From Alphaproteobacteria bacterium (GTDB lineage: Bacteria > Pseudomonadota > Alphaproteobacteria > JANQMY01), in assembly GCA_028279895.1 (NCBI GenBank), contig JANQMY010000294.1, positions 1 to 44,675 of the forward strand: 44,675 nucleotides of DNA, in the 5' to 3' direction. Under the pieces are notes generated by a model. That model made no database searches and had not been told where the DNA came from. It saw only the letters and a list, made by a program, of their open reading frames with translations. A program made the translations under genes and the position numbers. The stretch's first letter is position 1, and every line of letters begins with the position of its first letter. Shown piece by piece: positions 16,181 to 23,096 of this stretch.

Positions 16181-16497
16181 TGGTTCCAATGGTGCTCATC
16201 GCTTAACGGCCACCCTGATTCATCGCATCCCTTGAGAAAACCTGCGCCGCCCTTCTCTTGGCTCTGCTTGAAGCGATCGTGGCACTGTTTCGTCATGCTT
16301 CTGAGATTCTTCTTGGCCCAGAACAGCATAAGCTCACCTTCGTGCTTGGTGATGTGATCGACAACGTCAGCCTCAGCAGACTTGTCCTCGCCCTTGTGAT
16401 GCGGGCACTGACAATACGGGTCTTTACGTAGCTTCCACGCTCTTAGCTCTTTCCAGCGCTTGGTTCTGTAGAGTCGGTGGTAGTCTGGTCTTTCCAT
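16177..16497 (-). CDS. HNH endonuclease
   Basis: The track start is a TTG at 16575; MERPDYHRLYRTKRWKELRAWKLRKDPYC (ATG at 16497) is the usual beginning of phage HNH proteins. Motif parts are YCQCPHHKGED (zinc-binding cysteines), DVVDHITKHEGELMLFWAKKNLRSMTKQCHDRFK (H-N-H core), and a short basic tail. HNH nucleases directly upstream of a terminase pair are needed for cos cleavage in HK97-type phages (gp74). That placement suggests cos-type packaging here. A free-standing homing nuclease is less likely given the syntenic position. Confidence 0.85.
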   Translation of the reverse strand: MERPDYHRLYRTKRWKELRAWKLRKDPYCQCPHHKGEDKSAEADVVDHITKHEGELMLFWAKKNLRSMTKQCHDRFKQSQEKGGAGFLKGCDESGWPLSDEHHWNQ

Positions 16498-16634
16498 TTG
16501 CGTAACAGAGGCGTCTCTACCGGGCTCAACGACCCGTCTCTGATTGCCACTTCCAGCCAACGAATTGGCTCCCAATGCACAGTAACGGTCACGCTGCCAG
16601 AGCCGTCCGTCTTGCGTGTCGCTTTAGCTTCCAT
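16443..16634 (-). CDS. Possible small protein, 63 aa
   Basis: The sequence MEAKATRKTDGSGSVTVTVHWEPIRWLEVAIRDGSL looks like a genuine amphipathic beta start, and it is the first reading frame after the terminator at 16676-16707. It overlaps the HNH gene by 55 nt in another frame and has no clear ribosome-binding site, so it may be spurious. Confidence 0.35.
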   Translation of the reverse strand: MEAKATRKTDGSGSVTVTVHWEPIRWLEVAIRDGSLSPVETPLLRKWKDQTTTDSTEPSAGKS

Positions 16635-16675
16635 CTGATTAGATCGATTCAGTGCTCATATCATCACCTTGAATC
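16635..16675 (-). promoter_or_regulatory. Candidate late promoter region with two GANTC sites
   Basis: The short stretch between the terminator and the first late reading frame contains GATTC at 16646 and GAATC at 16671, 25 bp apart. GANTC is the CcrM methylation site used by GcrA, and this phage encodes a GcrA-like protein. No good -35/-10 pair is visible. The promoter is required by the terminator; the GcrA link is inference. Confidence 0.35.
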
Positions 16676-16707
16676 AAAAAGCCCGGCCCCATTCTCATGG
16701 TCCGGGC
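16676..16707 (-). terminator. Rho-independent terminator closing the minus-strand replication operon
   Basis: On the minus strand GCCCGG ... CCGGGC forms the base of a hairpin, with further inner pairs around a loop of about 8 nt, followed by TTTTT. It separates the last replication-operon gene (ends 16756) from the late genes and implies a separate late promoter immediately downstream. Confidence 0.85.
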
Positions 16708-16755
16708 GCAATGGTGTACGTTATGTATTTCTTGTAAATCTCGGACCCCATTTTG

Positions 16756-17052
16756 TCAAGCTATCCATGCGCGTCTTTGAGCCTCAACGAACCTCTCGCC
16801 AAACGGCACCGGCTTGAGTACCGTCACCAGGTGACCTTGCTTAAAAACGTACTGCGCTCGCTTTGTTCTCACCGTACACGTTCCTGTCATTACCCTCTCC
16901 CATAGCCCCTCGTGACCGCGCCGCTTTCTCAGATCCTTGACCACCTGCGGGCGCACACGGCGCGACCTAACATCTTCGATACGCTCTCTATACCGAGTGA
17001 TGGCGTGCTGCGTTACCTGGAAATGTTGAATGGCATAGTCCTTTGACTTCAC
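16756..17052 (-). CDS. Small basic protein with HAITRYRERI motif, 98 aa
   Basis: MKSKDYAIQHFQVTQHAITRYRERIEDVRSRRVRPQVVKDLRKRRGH, then VRTKRAQYVFKQGHLVTVLKPVPFG. The motif HAxxRYRERI followed by a TxVLKP strand is common in small phage and toxin-like proteins, but I cannot name a function. It is the last gene of the minus replication operon, overlaps the 204-aa gene by 4 nt, and is followed by the terminator. Confidence 0.75.
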   Translation of the reverse strand: MKSKDYAIQHFQVTQHAITRYRERIEDVRSRRVRPQVVKDLRKRRGHEGLWERVMTGTCTVRTKRAQYVFKQGHLVTVLKPVPFGERFVEAQRRAWIA

Positions 17053-17663
17053 ACCCAGCCTGCCTTCCTCGCATACAGATCAAGACCCTCTATCAGCCAA
17101 TCAATCACCTTTGGCCGTCTGCATCGGTGACGGTTTGCGATATCTCGCGCCGCATGACCGTCCACGACAACAGAAATCACAACATCTAGTATCGGGGGAG
17201 CCATGTTGTTTTCACTTCTCGCTATGAACACACCCCGCCGATCGCGCAGTTCATCAACCCAGGGCCAATATCTGTTGATGTAGGCGTCTGAAAGGCTTGC
17301 GGGCCACCTTTCCGGCTCGTTTGTGTGTCCTAGACGCTCCCACCTATGAGGTTTGATCAGCATAGACCCTGTAATGGCGATGTAGACCCGCTCTATTTCG
17401 TCCGCTGCCCGCTCATGTTGTTTGTTCAACCGCCCAGTCCGCAGGAGACGTTCAATAGTACCCTCACGTAAGCGCGCTTTGGTCTGTTCTGTTGTTGGGT
17501 CTTGGGGGGCGCGTAGCTTTAATGCTTCCTCTTTAGCGACTTTCAACCCGTCCGCGTGGTTGCGGGCTATGGTGCGCTGTCTTAGCCATTCCAAGTGTTG
17601 GCGGCGCTTGGAGGCGATGAGGGGGGAAAGTGTTTCTTCTGTTTGATGGTCTATTTGAGACAT
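17049..17663 (-). CDS. Probable DNA-binding regulator, 204 aa
   Basis: Residues 1-70 are helical and basic. The middle holds GRLNKQHERAADEIERVYIAITGSMLIKPHRWERLG. The C-terminal part DVVISVVVDGHAARDIANRHRCRRPKVIDWLIEGLDLYARKAGW has the helix-turn-helix pattern of sigma-like or late-regulator proteins (x-DGHAARDIANRHRCRRPKVIDWL). Being at the end of the replication operon, just before the late genes, it could be the late-gene activator. That function is inference. Confidence 0.7.
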   Translation of the reverse strand: MSQIDHQTEETLSPLIASKRRQHLEWLRQRTIARNHADGLKVAKEEALKLRAPQDPTTEQTKARLREGTIERLLRTGRLNKQHERAADEIERVYIAITGSMLIKPHRWERLGHTNEPERWPASLSDAYINRYWPWVDELRDRRGVFIARSENNMAPPILDVVISVVVDGHAARDIANRHRCRRPKVIDWLIEGLDLYARKAGWV

Positions 17664-17938
17664 CTAAACCATGCCGGATATTGTGACATAGTATAAAAAT
17701 ATCCCGATACGGCGATAGCTATTCCTGCTAACAGCGTTATGCTCCCCCACCCAATTAAACAAGTTAGCTCGCTTGCGTTTATCATTAACACCTCGCATAT
17801 TCTAGAACATAAGGGCTGACTAATCAGCCGACTGAGCAACATATATACATTTGCCGAGATGGCACAAAAATTCAAAGCCACTAAAGCCCAGAACCGCGCT
17901 TCCAAGCGTTGGCGGCGGCGGTTAGCCCAGATCATCAA
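17651..17938 (-). CDS. Two- or three-span membrane protein, 95 aa
   Basis: After a basic start (MMIWANRRRQRLEARF) there are hydrophobic segments WALVALNFCAISANVYMLL and LTCLIGWGSITLLAGIAIAVSGYFY. Both neighbours overlap it. No family recognised; small membrane proteins in early operons often act in exclusion or host takeover, but nothing specific is seen. Confidence 0.65.
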   Translation of the reverse strand: MMIWANRRRQRLEARFWALVALNFCAISANVYMLLSRLISQPLCSRICEVLMINASELTCLIGWGSITLLAGIAIAVSGYFYTMSQYPAWFRCLK

Positions 17939-18149
17939 TTATACCTCTAACGCCAGCCAACAACGCCCGCGCCTGGTCTAAATGTATTTCGTCCGCCATG
18001 GTGCAATCGAATATAGGTCTCTTACCCAACCGGTTATTTTCGGATTTTGTGTGAGTTTTTCTAAAAAGCTTTAAACTATCTGCGGCTTCTTTCAGGTCCG
18101 CCTCTAGTCGCATAAGTCTAGCTTCTGGAAAGTTTTCCGCGTTCTTCAT
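17922..18149 (-). CDS. Small helical protein, 75 aa
   Basis: MKNAENFPEARLMRLEADLKEAADSLKLFRKTHT is a short amphipathic helix. It ends DQARALLAGVRGIIDDLG. It overlaps the membrane-protein gene by 17 nt. Unknown function. Confidence 0.65.
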   Translation of the reverse strand: MKNAENFPEARLMRLEADLKEAADSLKLFRKTHTKSENNRLGKRPIFDCTMADEIHLDQARALLAGVRGIIDDLG

Positions 18150-18177
18150 GTTACGCCTTGTTGTTGCGTCATTGCGT

Positions 18178-18501
18178 TCACACCGGCATCACTGTATCTG
18201 ACAACCACTCAAACCAACTTCGCCGCGGCGGCGCTGGGCGCACAAACTTTTCGTTAAACTCTTTTCGAGCCTGTGACCGTATCATCCCCTCTGCCAACTC
18301 TACATCCGGGTCGTCTTTCCCCACACCACGCTCATATCTGGCGATTTCTGCGCTATCCCTCAGTATGGCCGCTCTCTGTCCATCTCTGTCGTTCCGAAAA
18401 TAATCCACGCGGTTCAACCGTTTGATTGCCGCGTCATATGCTCTATTGCGCTCAACGTTCTGTATATGGACTGGTTTGGGACCGGGATACGCGGGGTTCA
18501 T
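18178..18501 (-). CDS. Small protein sharing N-terminal peptide with its upstream neighbour, 107 aa
   Basis: The track extends to 18573, but the ATG at 18501, just after the stop of the 80-aa gene, gives MNPAYPGPKPVHIQNVERNRAYDAAIKRL. The upstream gene starts with nearly the same 18 residues. The remainder is charged and helical (DRDGQRAAILRDSAEIARYERGVGKDD) and ends RPAPPRRSWFEWLSDTVMPV. Tandem duplication of the shared head is seen; function is unknown. Confidence 0.75.
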   Translation of the reverse strand: MNPAYPGPKPVHIQNVERNRAYDAAIKRLNRVDYFRNDRDGQRAAILRDSAEIARYERGVGKDDPDVELAEGMIRSQARKEFNEKFVRPAPPRRSWFEWLSDTVMPV

Positions 18502-18502
18502 A

Positions 18503-18745
18503 TTACCTCTGCAACAAGCGCATAGTGTGCACAAATAAATTCGCTTTCGCCTCCGGCGTCGTGAGTTTGTCACGCTCCTTTTCGTATTCAGATATAATAA
18601 ATTCGCCCTCCCGCTCCTTCATTTCTGCGACCCTCGCGTGGGCTTTGAGCATTCTATCGACACTGCGATGCCGCTTGCGCTGATCTTCCGTACGCTCAAC
18701 GTTGAGTATGTGAATCGGTTTGGGGCCTGGGTATGCTGGGTTCAT
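18503..18745 (-). CDS. Small protein with MNPAYPGPKP head, 80 aa
   Basis: MNPAYPGPKPIHILNVERTEDQRKRHRSVDRMLKAHARVAEMKEREGEFIISEYEKERDKL. The first 18 residues match the next gene, after which the two diverge, suggesting a conserved interaction peptide joined to different helical bodies. The stop is one base from the next start. Confidence 0.75.
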   Translation of the reverse strand: MNPAYPGPKPIHILNVERTEDQRKRHRSVDRMLKAHARVAEMKEREGEFIISEYEKERDKLTTPEAKANLFVHTMRLLQR

Positions 18746-18754
18746 TTAGGGAAC

Positions 18755-19030
18755 CTACGGTTCGGCGCGTCTGCGCGCCTGATCAGGTTGTCCGAGTTCA
18801 TCATTCCGTCCATACCAAGCGGACCGGAAGACCACCGCTTGGTCGAAAGCCTTGAGACAATCTTGAAGGTAGCGGGCCAAGATAAAGTCGGGTGTGTTGC
18901 TTACGTTTTCAGCGCAATGCTTGTTCAAAATGCTGCCAATATCTCGCCGCAGCTCCAGTTCGCGGTCTTCCCGGCTTTGCTCCACTGGTCGCGCCGTCTC
19001 TTCTTCAGGCACTACGAGCTTCCAGGGCAT
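18755..19030 (-). CDS. Small phage protein, 91 aa
   Basis: MPWKLVVPEEETARPVEQSREDRELELRRDIGSILNKHCAENVSNTPDFILARYLQDCLKAFDQAVVFRSAWYGR resembles the small MPWKL-type proteins of unknown function seen in many phages. The last residues DQARRRAEP are encoded by a 21-bp palindromic element also present in the 359-aa gene, so the natural C terminus may have been altered by its insertion. Confidence 0.75.
   Translation of the reverse strand: MPWKLVVPEEETARPVEQSREDRELELRRDIGSILNKHCAENVSNTPDFILARYLQDCLKAFDQAVVFRSAWYGRNDELGQPDQARRRAEP
18763..18783. repeat. Dispersed palindromic element, copy 1
   Basis: CGGCGCGTCTGCGCGCCTGAT contains a perfect 6-bp stem (GGCGCG/CGCGCC) with a 4-nt loop. A second copy with one mismatch in the loop is at 19616-19636, in a different reading frame. 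Confidence 0.75.
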
Positions 19031-19055
19031 TACACACCTCCATACAGGGATAGGG

Positions 19056-19397
19056 TCATAGTTTTCTGCACCTCCACCCAGCGCCTTCTGGGTGCCGGTA
19101 ATATGCGCACCAATAGAGTATCCGCTCTTTGGTCAAAATAATCCCGCTGAGTCTATTGCGAAGTTCGCCCTCATGAATCTCATAACCCCGCTCATAAAGT
19201 TCACCAAGCGTGGGGAGCGCCATAATCTCCTGCCGGTACAAAGCCCGTCTTTCCCACTGATATGACACTGTGTTCGCCACAAGCGAGACAGCAATCACCA
19301 AAGCAAGGGGCACGACCAGCAACAGTAAGGGCAAGACCCAACGTGTCGGTAACACCCATGAGAAAAAACTGAGCGCCGCGCCGATCACTCTCCCCAC
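19056..19397 (-). CDS. Membrane-anchored protein, 113 aa
   Basis: An N-terminal hydrophobic stretch (WVLPLLLLVVPLALVIAVSLVANTV) is followed by a soluble part QWERRALYRQEIMALPTLGELYERGYEIHEGELRNRLSGIILTKERILYWCAYYRH. Likely one inner-membrane anchor with a soluble domain. Overlaps the 359-aa gene by 13 nt. Unknown function. Confidence 0.7.
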   Translation of the reverse strand: MGRVIGAALSFFSWVLPTRWVLPLLLLVVPLALVIAVSLVANTVSYQWERRALYRQEIMALPTLGELYERGYEIHEGELRNRLSGIILTKERILYWCAYYRHPEGAGWRCRKL

Positions 19398-20464
19398 CCT
19401 CCTATCATCGGCTTAGTGCTGTCTTGTTTGGTGAAGGCGTTGGAGATGGCATCAGCAACTCTCGTGCCATCTTTTTGCGCCTTTAGATGTTCACCGACCG
19501 CTTGCATGTTCTGTTTCTTGATGAGTGCCCAACCGCGTTCTTTGTAAGCATCGGGCTCGCTAGGCAAATCTTCATCATCGACGACATCACACAAAACTGG
19601 CCTGTCGCTTCGCTCCGGCGCGTCTACGCGCCTGATATTGAGTGGCTTAAGCTTTGCAAACCACCTACCATCAGGCCTCAGGGTATAATCACCAGGCCTT
19701 GTAGGCGCCTTCGAAAGCACCCTATCAATCAGCTCTTGGGGGGACATGTTGGCGATCGCTTTATTAAATTCCAAATTTACGATGCACTTCTTGAGCACTT
19801 CACATGCTGCAGCGTTCCATTTCTTGTGCTCTGCCGCCATGGCCGCAATATCAATTTCATCTTCCGGCTCAGGCCTACCAGACACTTCTGCTGCTTTGGC
19901 TTTGCAGGCTTCGACTAATTGCCCGAGACTAGAAATTGGCAGCAAACGCCCTAAACCCTTCATGGAGCGGGTCCAGCCTTTCGTGTTGCTCAACTCATAC
20001 CCCCAAAGCGTATCGCTGGCCTCATCCACACGATAGTATTTGCCGTTAGCCCACCACTTCACAGCATCTTCAGAAGGCGGTACTTCTGGTGTTTCCTCCA
20101 ACTTTTCATATAAATTGATAAACTCATCCCCTTCTTGACGGGATTGGAGGTAGTCGAAGATTTCTTGTTCGTCGATGTCATAATCGTAAACACGCGGCTT
20201 TTTGCACGGCAACCAGTGAGCGGGATCTTCGTCCGGCCAATAATCCCAAAGTACCTGGTCAATCGTCTTGCACCAAAACTTGCGCTGATCACGAGCACAG
20301 CACCAAACCTCAGCCCCTTCCGGCCTTTCACTACCGTTAGGGTCTTTGTCCCATATCTCTACTCCTGAGGGGGTTGTGTGGAGGAGCAATGCGGCTGGCT
20401 CGAGGTTTTCTACGAGCCACATAGTTTGTTCGTTTGTCATTTCCGGAAACTGAAGTTTTCCCAT
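19385..20464 (-). CDS. Unknown 359-aa protein downstream of the primase-helicase
   Basis: The N-terminal 130 residues are acidic and Trp-rich (WLVENLEPAALLLHTTPSGVEIWDKDPNGSERP, LWDYWPDEDPAHWLPC). The middle is helical (EDEIDIAAMAAEHKKWNAAACEVLKKCIVNLEFNKAIANMSPQELIDRVLSKAP). The C-terminal part ends in a flexible tail. No known domain recognised. A copy of the palindromic element at 19616-19636 encodes NIRRVDAPERS inside it. Placed directly after the primase-helicase gene with a 23-nt gap, it may take part in replication or host takeover. Confidence 0.75.
   Translation of the reverse strand: MGKLQFPEMTNEQTMWLVENLEPAALLLHTTPSGVEIWDKDPNGSERPEGAEVWCCARDQRKFWCKTIDQVLWDYWPDEDPAHWLPCKKPRVYDYDIDEQEIFDYLQSRQEGDEFINLYEKLEETPEVPPSEDAVKWWANGKYYRVDEASDTLWGYELSNTKGWTRSMKGLGRLLPISSLGQLVEACKAKAAEVSGRPEPEDEIDIAAMAAEHKKWNAAACEVLKKCIVNLEFNKAIANMSPQELIDRVLSKAPTRPGDYTLRPDGRWFAKLKPLNIRRVDAPERSDRPVLCDVVDDEDLPSEPDAYKERGWALIKKQNMQAVGEHLKAQKDGTRVADAISNAFTKQDSTKPMIGGWGE
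19616..19636. repeat. Dispersed palindromic element, copy 2
   Basis: CGGCGCGTCTACGCGCCTGAT, one mismatch to the copy at 18763-18783. It lies inside the coding sequence of the 359-aa gene, in a different frame from copy 1. Confidence 0.75.
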
Positions 20465-20487
20465 ATCACTATCCTTCCGTACTCGTA

Positions 20488-21906
20488 TTATATCACAAGT
20501 TCCTCTGGAATACTCTCGAATTTCGTCAATTGCTTGTTATACTGAAAGTTCACTTTCCCCGGTTTGCCGGACCAATCGAACCGCACTTTCTTCGAATCCA
20601 CTTCGATCACGTTCTTCCCGATGTCAGGTCTCCAAACGACTATTCCGTGATCGGCCTTGTTGTACCAATTGGCACTGCCGGAAATGTCATAGAGGTTGGG
20701 TTTGTGCATGCCGTGCTGCCCGCCGCCCATCTTCACCGGATGCGCCACCACAACCGTCATGACCTCGTAAGACCGTCCGAACCTTTTTAGTTCCCGTATG
20801 GCACGGCCCACGTATTCGGTTTCCGACTCCCCATGGCGACGTTTGTGTTCGATCTCGTTCCACGGGTCCACCACCAAAATGTTGGAGCCGTAACGAATGA
20901 CCGAATCCGCCGCGCGGTCGATCAACCAATCCAAATCCCCGTCCTCGTCCAGCTCCCTGGGGTCCTGGTACAGGAATGAAAAGCGGTCGTTGATCCACTT
21001 GTCCGCGTCCGTGCCACCATGCTGCTTTCTCAGGAACGGCCTTAAGTCTCTCATGGGGTTGTTCTCAAACGATGCAAACGTGGCGTTCAACCCGTGCGCC
21101 TTCACCAGGTTACACACCATGGCGTTTGTCCATGTACTCTTGCCGTGGTTCGGAATTCCCGTGATGACGATGAACTCCCCCAGAAAGGGCGTGAAGAATT
21201 CATCCATCTCGACCCATCCCGTGGAGAACGTCTTGGCCTCCGGTACTTCGGGGAAGTCGCTCATGCGATGCAATCCCTTGACCGGATAGGGCCTGGCCTG
21301 ATTCAGGACACGGACAACCTCGTCTTGACCGTAAGTAACCAGGACGTCGTTCAAGTCCTTACAGTTCTCCGGATACTCGATAAACAAACACCGAACCGCT
21401 CCGAGTCTTCGAACCAACTCCGCCGCCAGCGCCCGCCCCGGCCCGTCATCGTCCACCGCGAGGATAATCCTCTTGACCTTGCTCAACGCCTCCCAGTTGT
21501 TCCAAATAAACTTGAACTTGTCGTCATGGTTCGGATCTATCTCTCCCTCTAAGGCTTGGGGCGGCGCACCGTCCGGCACCGACACGGTGAGGGGAAAGCC
21601 GCATTCAATGGCCGTTAAGGCGTCAAACTCGCCTTCGGTGATGATCAACTTCGCCGCCCCGTCCTCCAGAAGCGGATCTTTCAACGCGTCCGCATTCCAG
21701 AAAGTTTTCTTCGCCCCCGCGTCCTGCCAAAACCGTTTATCCGGCGCGCGGTGTTTCCGGTTGACGATCTCACCTCCTTCCGTGAACGGAAACACCACCG
21801 CACTACCAGTTGGCTTTAGCCGTTCGGTGTAAATTCCGAACTTCACCGCCGTTTCGGGATCTATCCCCCGCTCCTGAAACCTTTTGGCGTGGGCCTCGCT
21901 TAGCAT
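20488..21906 (-). CDS. Primase-helicase, Toprim plus DnaB/T7 gp4-type helicase, lacking its own zinc domain
   Basis: In the 475-aa track frame, LSEAHAKRFQERGIDPETAVKFGIYTERL is the linker seen after primase zinc domains. Toprim motifs are TEGEFDAL (93-100) and AVDDDGPG (153-160). The helicase has Walker A GIPNHGKST (253-261), Walker B NILVVDPW and a later VVVAHPVK. It should synthesise primers and unwind DNA at the fork. The zinc-binding domain is in the overlapping upstream frame. GTG at 21915 or ATG at 21906 are the possible starts. ATG has GGTGG five bases upstream and is chosen. Confidence 0.92.
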   Translation of the reverse strand: MLSEAHAKRFQERGIDPETAVKFGIYTERLKPTGSAVVFPFTEGGEIVNRKHRAPDKRFWQDAGAKKTFWNADALKDPLLEDGAAKLIITEGEFDALTAIECGFPLTVSVPDGAPPQALEGEIDPNHDDKFKFIWNNWEALSKVKRIILAVDDDGPGRALAAELVRRLGAVRCLFIEYPENCKDLNDVLVTYGQDEVVRVLNQARPYPVKGLHRMSDFPEVPEAKTFSTGWVEMDEFFTPFLGEFIVITGIPNHGKSTWTNAMVCNLVKAHGLNATFASFENNPMRDLRPFLRKQHGGTDADKWINDRFSFLYQDPRELDEDGDLDWLIDRAADSVIRYGSNILVVDPWNEIEHKRRHGESETEYVGRAIRELKRFGRSYEVMTVVVAHPVKMGGGQHGMHKPNLYDISGSANWYNKADHGIVVWRPDIGKNVIEVDSKKVRFDWSGKPGKVNFQYNKQLTKFESIPEELVI

Positions 21907-22099
21907 AGTACCCACCGCCCCTGTAGCCGCAGTGATGGCAGTACCACGTCACACCTTCGTCCGAGATCTTCACGGCGAGGCAGCGTTCGCGTTTTTTCTT
22001 TCGAGTGTGTGAGCATTGGGGGCACTGGGTTTTCTTGTTGCCTTGTGTTGCAGTGGTTTTTATTCCGGCTTCTGACAAAATCTCTGTGGCGGTGCGCAT
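21803..22099 (-). CDS. Primase zinc-binding domain in a separate overlapping frame
   Basis: MRTATEILSEAGIKTTATQGNKKTQCPQCSHTRKKKRERCLAVKISDEGVTWYCHHCGYRGG is a complete primase zinc ribbon (CPQC ... CHHC), which T7-type primases use to read the priming site. After CGYRGG the frame runs into the coding region of the primase-helicase in another frame, and residues 62-98 have no domain character. The two could be joined by a +1 shift, made as separate proteins, or split by a sequencing error. Confidence 0.85.
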   Translation of the reverse strand: MRTATEILSEAGIKTTATQGNKKTQCPQCSHTRKKKRERCLAVKISDEGVTWYCHHCGYRGGGYYAKRGPRQKVSGAGDRSRNGGEVRNLHRTAKANW

Positions 22100-22828
22100 C
22101 TAACCGGGACCGAGGTTTTCACGCTGGATGCGAACAATTTTGTTTTCTGCTTGCCCCTTCCGCTTCTCGGTGTAGGCCCTGGCGCGCACGTACCAAGTTC
22201 GCCATGATGCGGACCAATCGGCTGAGGTTTTCGCGTTGATGACGTGGTGGTCTCGGAACAATTGCGCTTGTTCCTGAGCGTCTATGTCTGGTCGCCCGTG
22301 CTTGGTCCAGTAAGCTATCGCCTTAGCACTGTCGTCTCGTGTCGGGCAGTCATCTGGCAAACTTGTTTTTCTGGCTTTTTTGCCTATAGGTTCATTGGTA
22401 GGTTCTATTGGTGGTTCATTGGTAGGTTCTATTATTAAGGAGTCATCCTCATTGACACCCGGTGACACTGACGATGACTCCGGGGGCAATCCTGAATGAC
22501 ACTCTCCGCTCTCCCTAATTACTACGGTGTCATCCTCATTGACTGCGGTGAACCTAAGGTTCAAACGGTAGAAATTTGATACTTGCCCCCCGCCTTCGGC
22601 CTGGCGGTGCTCAACCGAAATAAGTTGATAATCGGCGAGGTCCTTAATCGCGACATTGACTTTCTGGCGTGTCAGGCCGCAGCGCTTTGCGATGGTCCTT
22701 TGTGACGGCCAGCATTCAAGGTCTGTGTTCGTGCTATCCGCTAACGCCACCAAGACAAATTTCGTAGCACACGGTAACTCTTGCTCAAATGCCCAGTTAA
22801 GCGCTTTAATCGACACCACCGACTCCAT
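22100..22828 (-). CDS. Winged-helix replication initiation-type protein
   Basis: The track starts at 22873; the ATG at 22828 (MESVVSIKALNWAFEQELPCATKFVLVALADSTN) is preferred as the N terminus of helix_turn_helix_36/DnaD-like phage replication proteins. HTH: CWPSQRTIAKRCGLTRQKVNVAIKDLADYQLISVEHRQ. A linker carries repeats EPTNEPPIEPTNEPIG and two VNEDD segments. The C-terminal domain (DAQEQAQLFRDHHVINAKTSADWSASWRTWYVRARAY) is typical of phage proteins that load the helicase at the origin. Position upstream of primase-helicase agrees. Confidence 0.85.
   Translation of the reverse strand: MESVVSIKALNWAFEQELPCATKFVLVALADSTNTDLECWPSQRTIAKRCGLTRQKVNVAIKDLADYQLISVEHRQAEGGGQVSNFYRLNLRFTAVNEDDTVVIRESGECHSGLPPESSSVSPGVNEDDSLIIEPTNEPPIEPTNEPIGKKARKTSLPDDCPTRDDSAKAIAYWTKHGRPDIDAQEQAQLFRDHHVINAKTSADWSASWRTWYVRARAYTEKRKGQAENKIVRIQRENLGPG
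22389..22434. repeat. 24-bp tandem repeat inside the replication protein linker
   Basis: GGTTCATTGGTAGGTTCTAT occurs at 22389 and 22413 with a 24-bp period, encoding the repeated peptide EPTNEP. It is in frame, so repeat number can change without breaking the gene. Confidence 0.85.
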
Positions 22829-23096
22829 TATTTTGTGCGACGGAGACATACGTAGTGACATCGTCGAGAGCATCCCGCGCCCGTTTCACGGCTGTCAGTG
22901 ACGCGCCCAGTGCGTCTCTCTGCAACATCGAAGCGGCTTCAGCGGTTACAACTTCATATGTGGAGAATTTGCCGCTACAACCCATACACCTCCGCCGCCG
23001 GTGGACAGCCGGGCAATCAAACACCGTGGTGCGGCGGGAGTCGTAAACTCTGGTTTCAACATGACCGCACATCGGGCAATCGATCGACCTACTCAT
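22806..23096 (-). CDS. NrdR-like zinc ribbon protein without ATP-cone
   Basis: MSRSIDCPMCGHVETRVYDSRRTTVFDCPAVHRRRRCMGCSGKFSTYEVV closely follows the N-terminal zinc ribbon of NrdR (CPxC ... SR ... RRRxCxxCxxxFxTxE) and more loosely the Ogr/Delta activators. The ATP-cone of NrdR is absent and replaced by a short helical C terminus (SLTAVKRARDALDDVTTYV). It may bind DNA at NrdR-like boxes or act as an Ogr-like transcription factor. ATGA overlap with the GcrA-like gene. Confidence 0.8.
   Translation of the reverse strand: MSRSIDCPMCGHVETRVYDSRRTTVFDCPAVHRRRRCMGCSGKFSTYEVVTAEAASMLQRDALGASLTAVKRARDALDDVTTYVSVAQNNGVGGVD

Noticed and set aside
15611-16357. Plus-strand ORF of 248 aa over terS and HNH genes
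   Set aside because: Antisense to three well-supported genes and the candidate cos gap.
21803-21915. Classical -1 programmed frameshift between zinc domain and primase
   Set aside because: The required shift is +1, and no slippery heptamer of the -1 type is present, so only a +1 event, separate genes or an error remain.
22806-23096. Full NrdR repressor
   Set aside because: Only the zinc ribbon matches; the ATP-cone needed for nucleotide sensing is absent.
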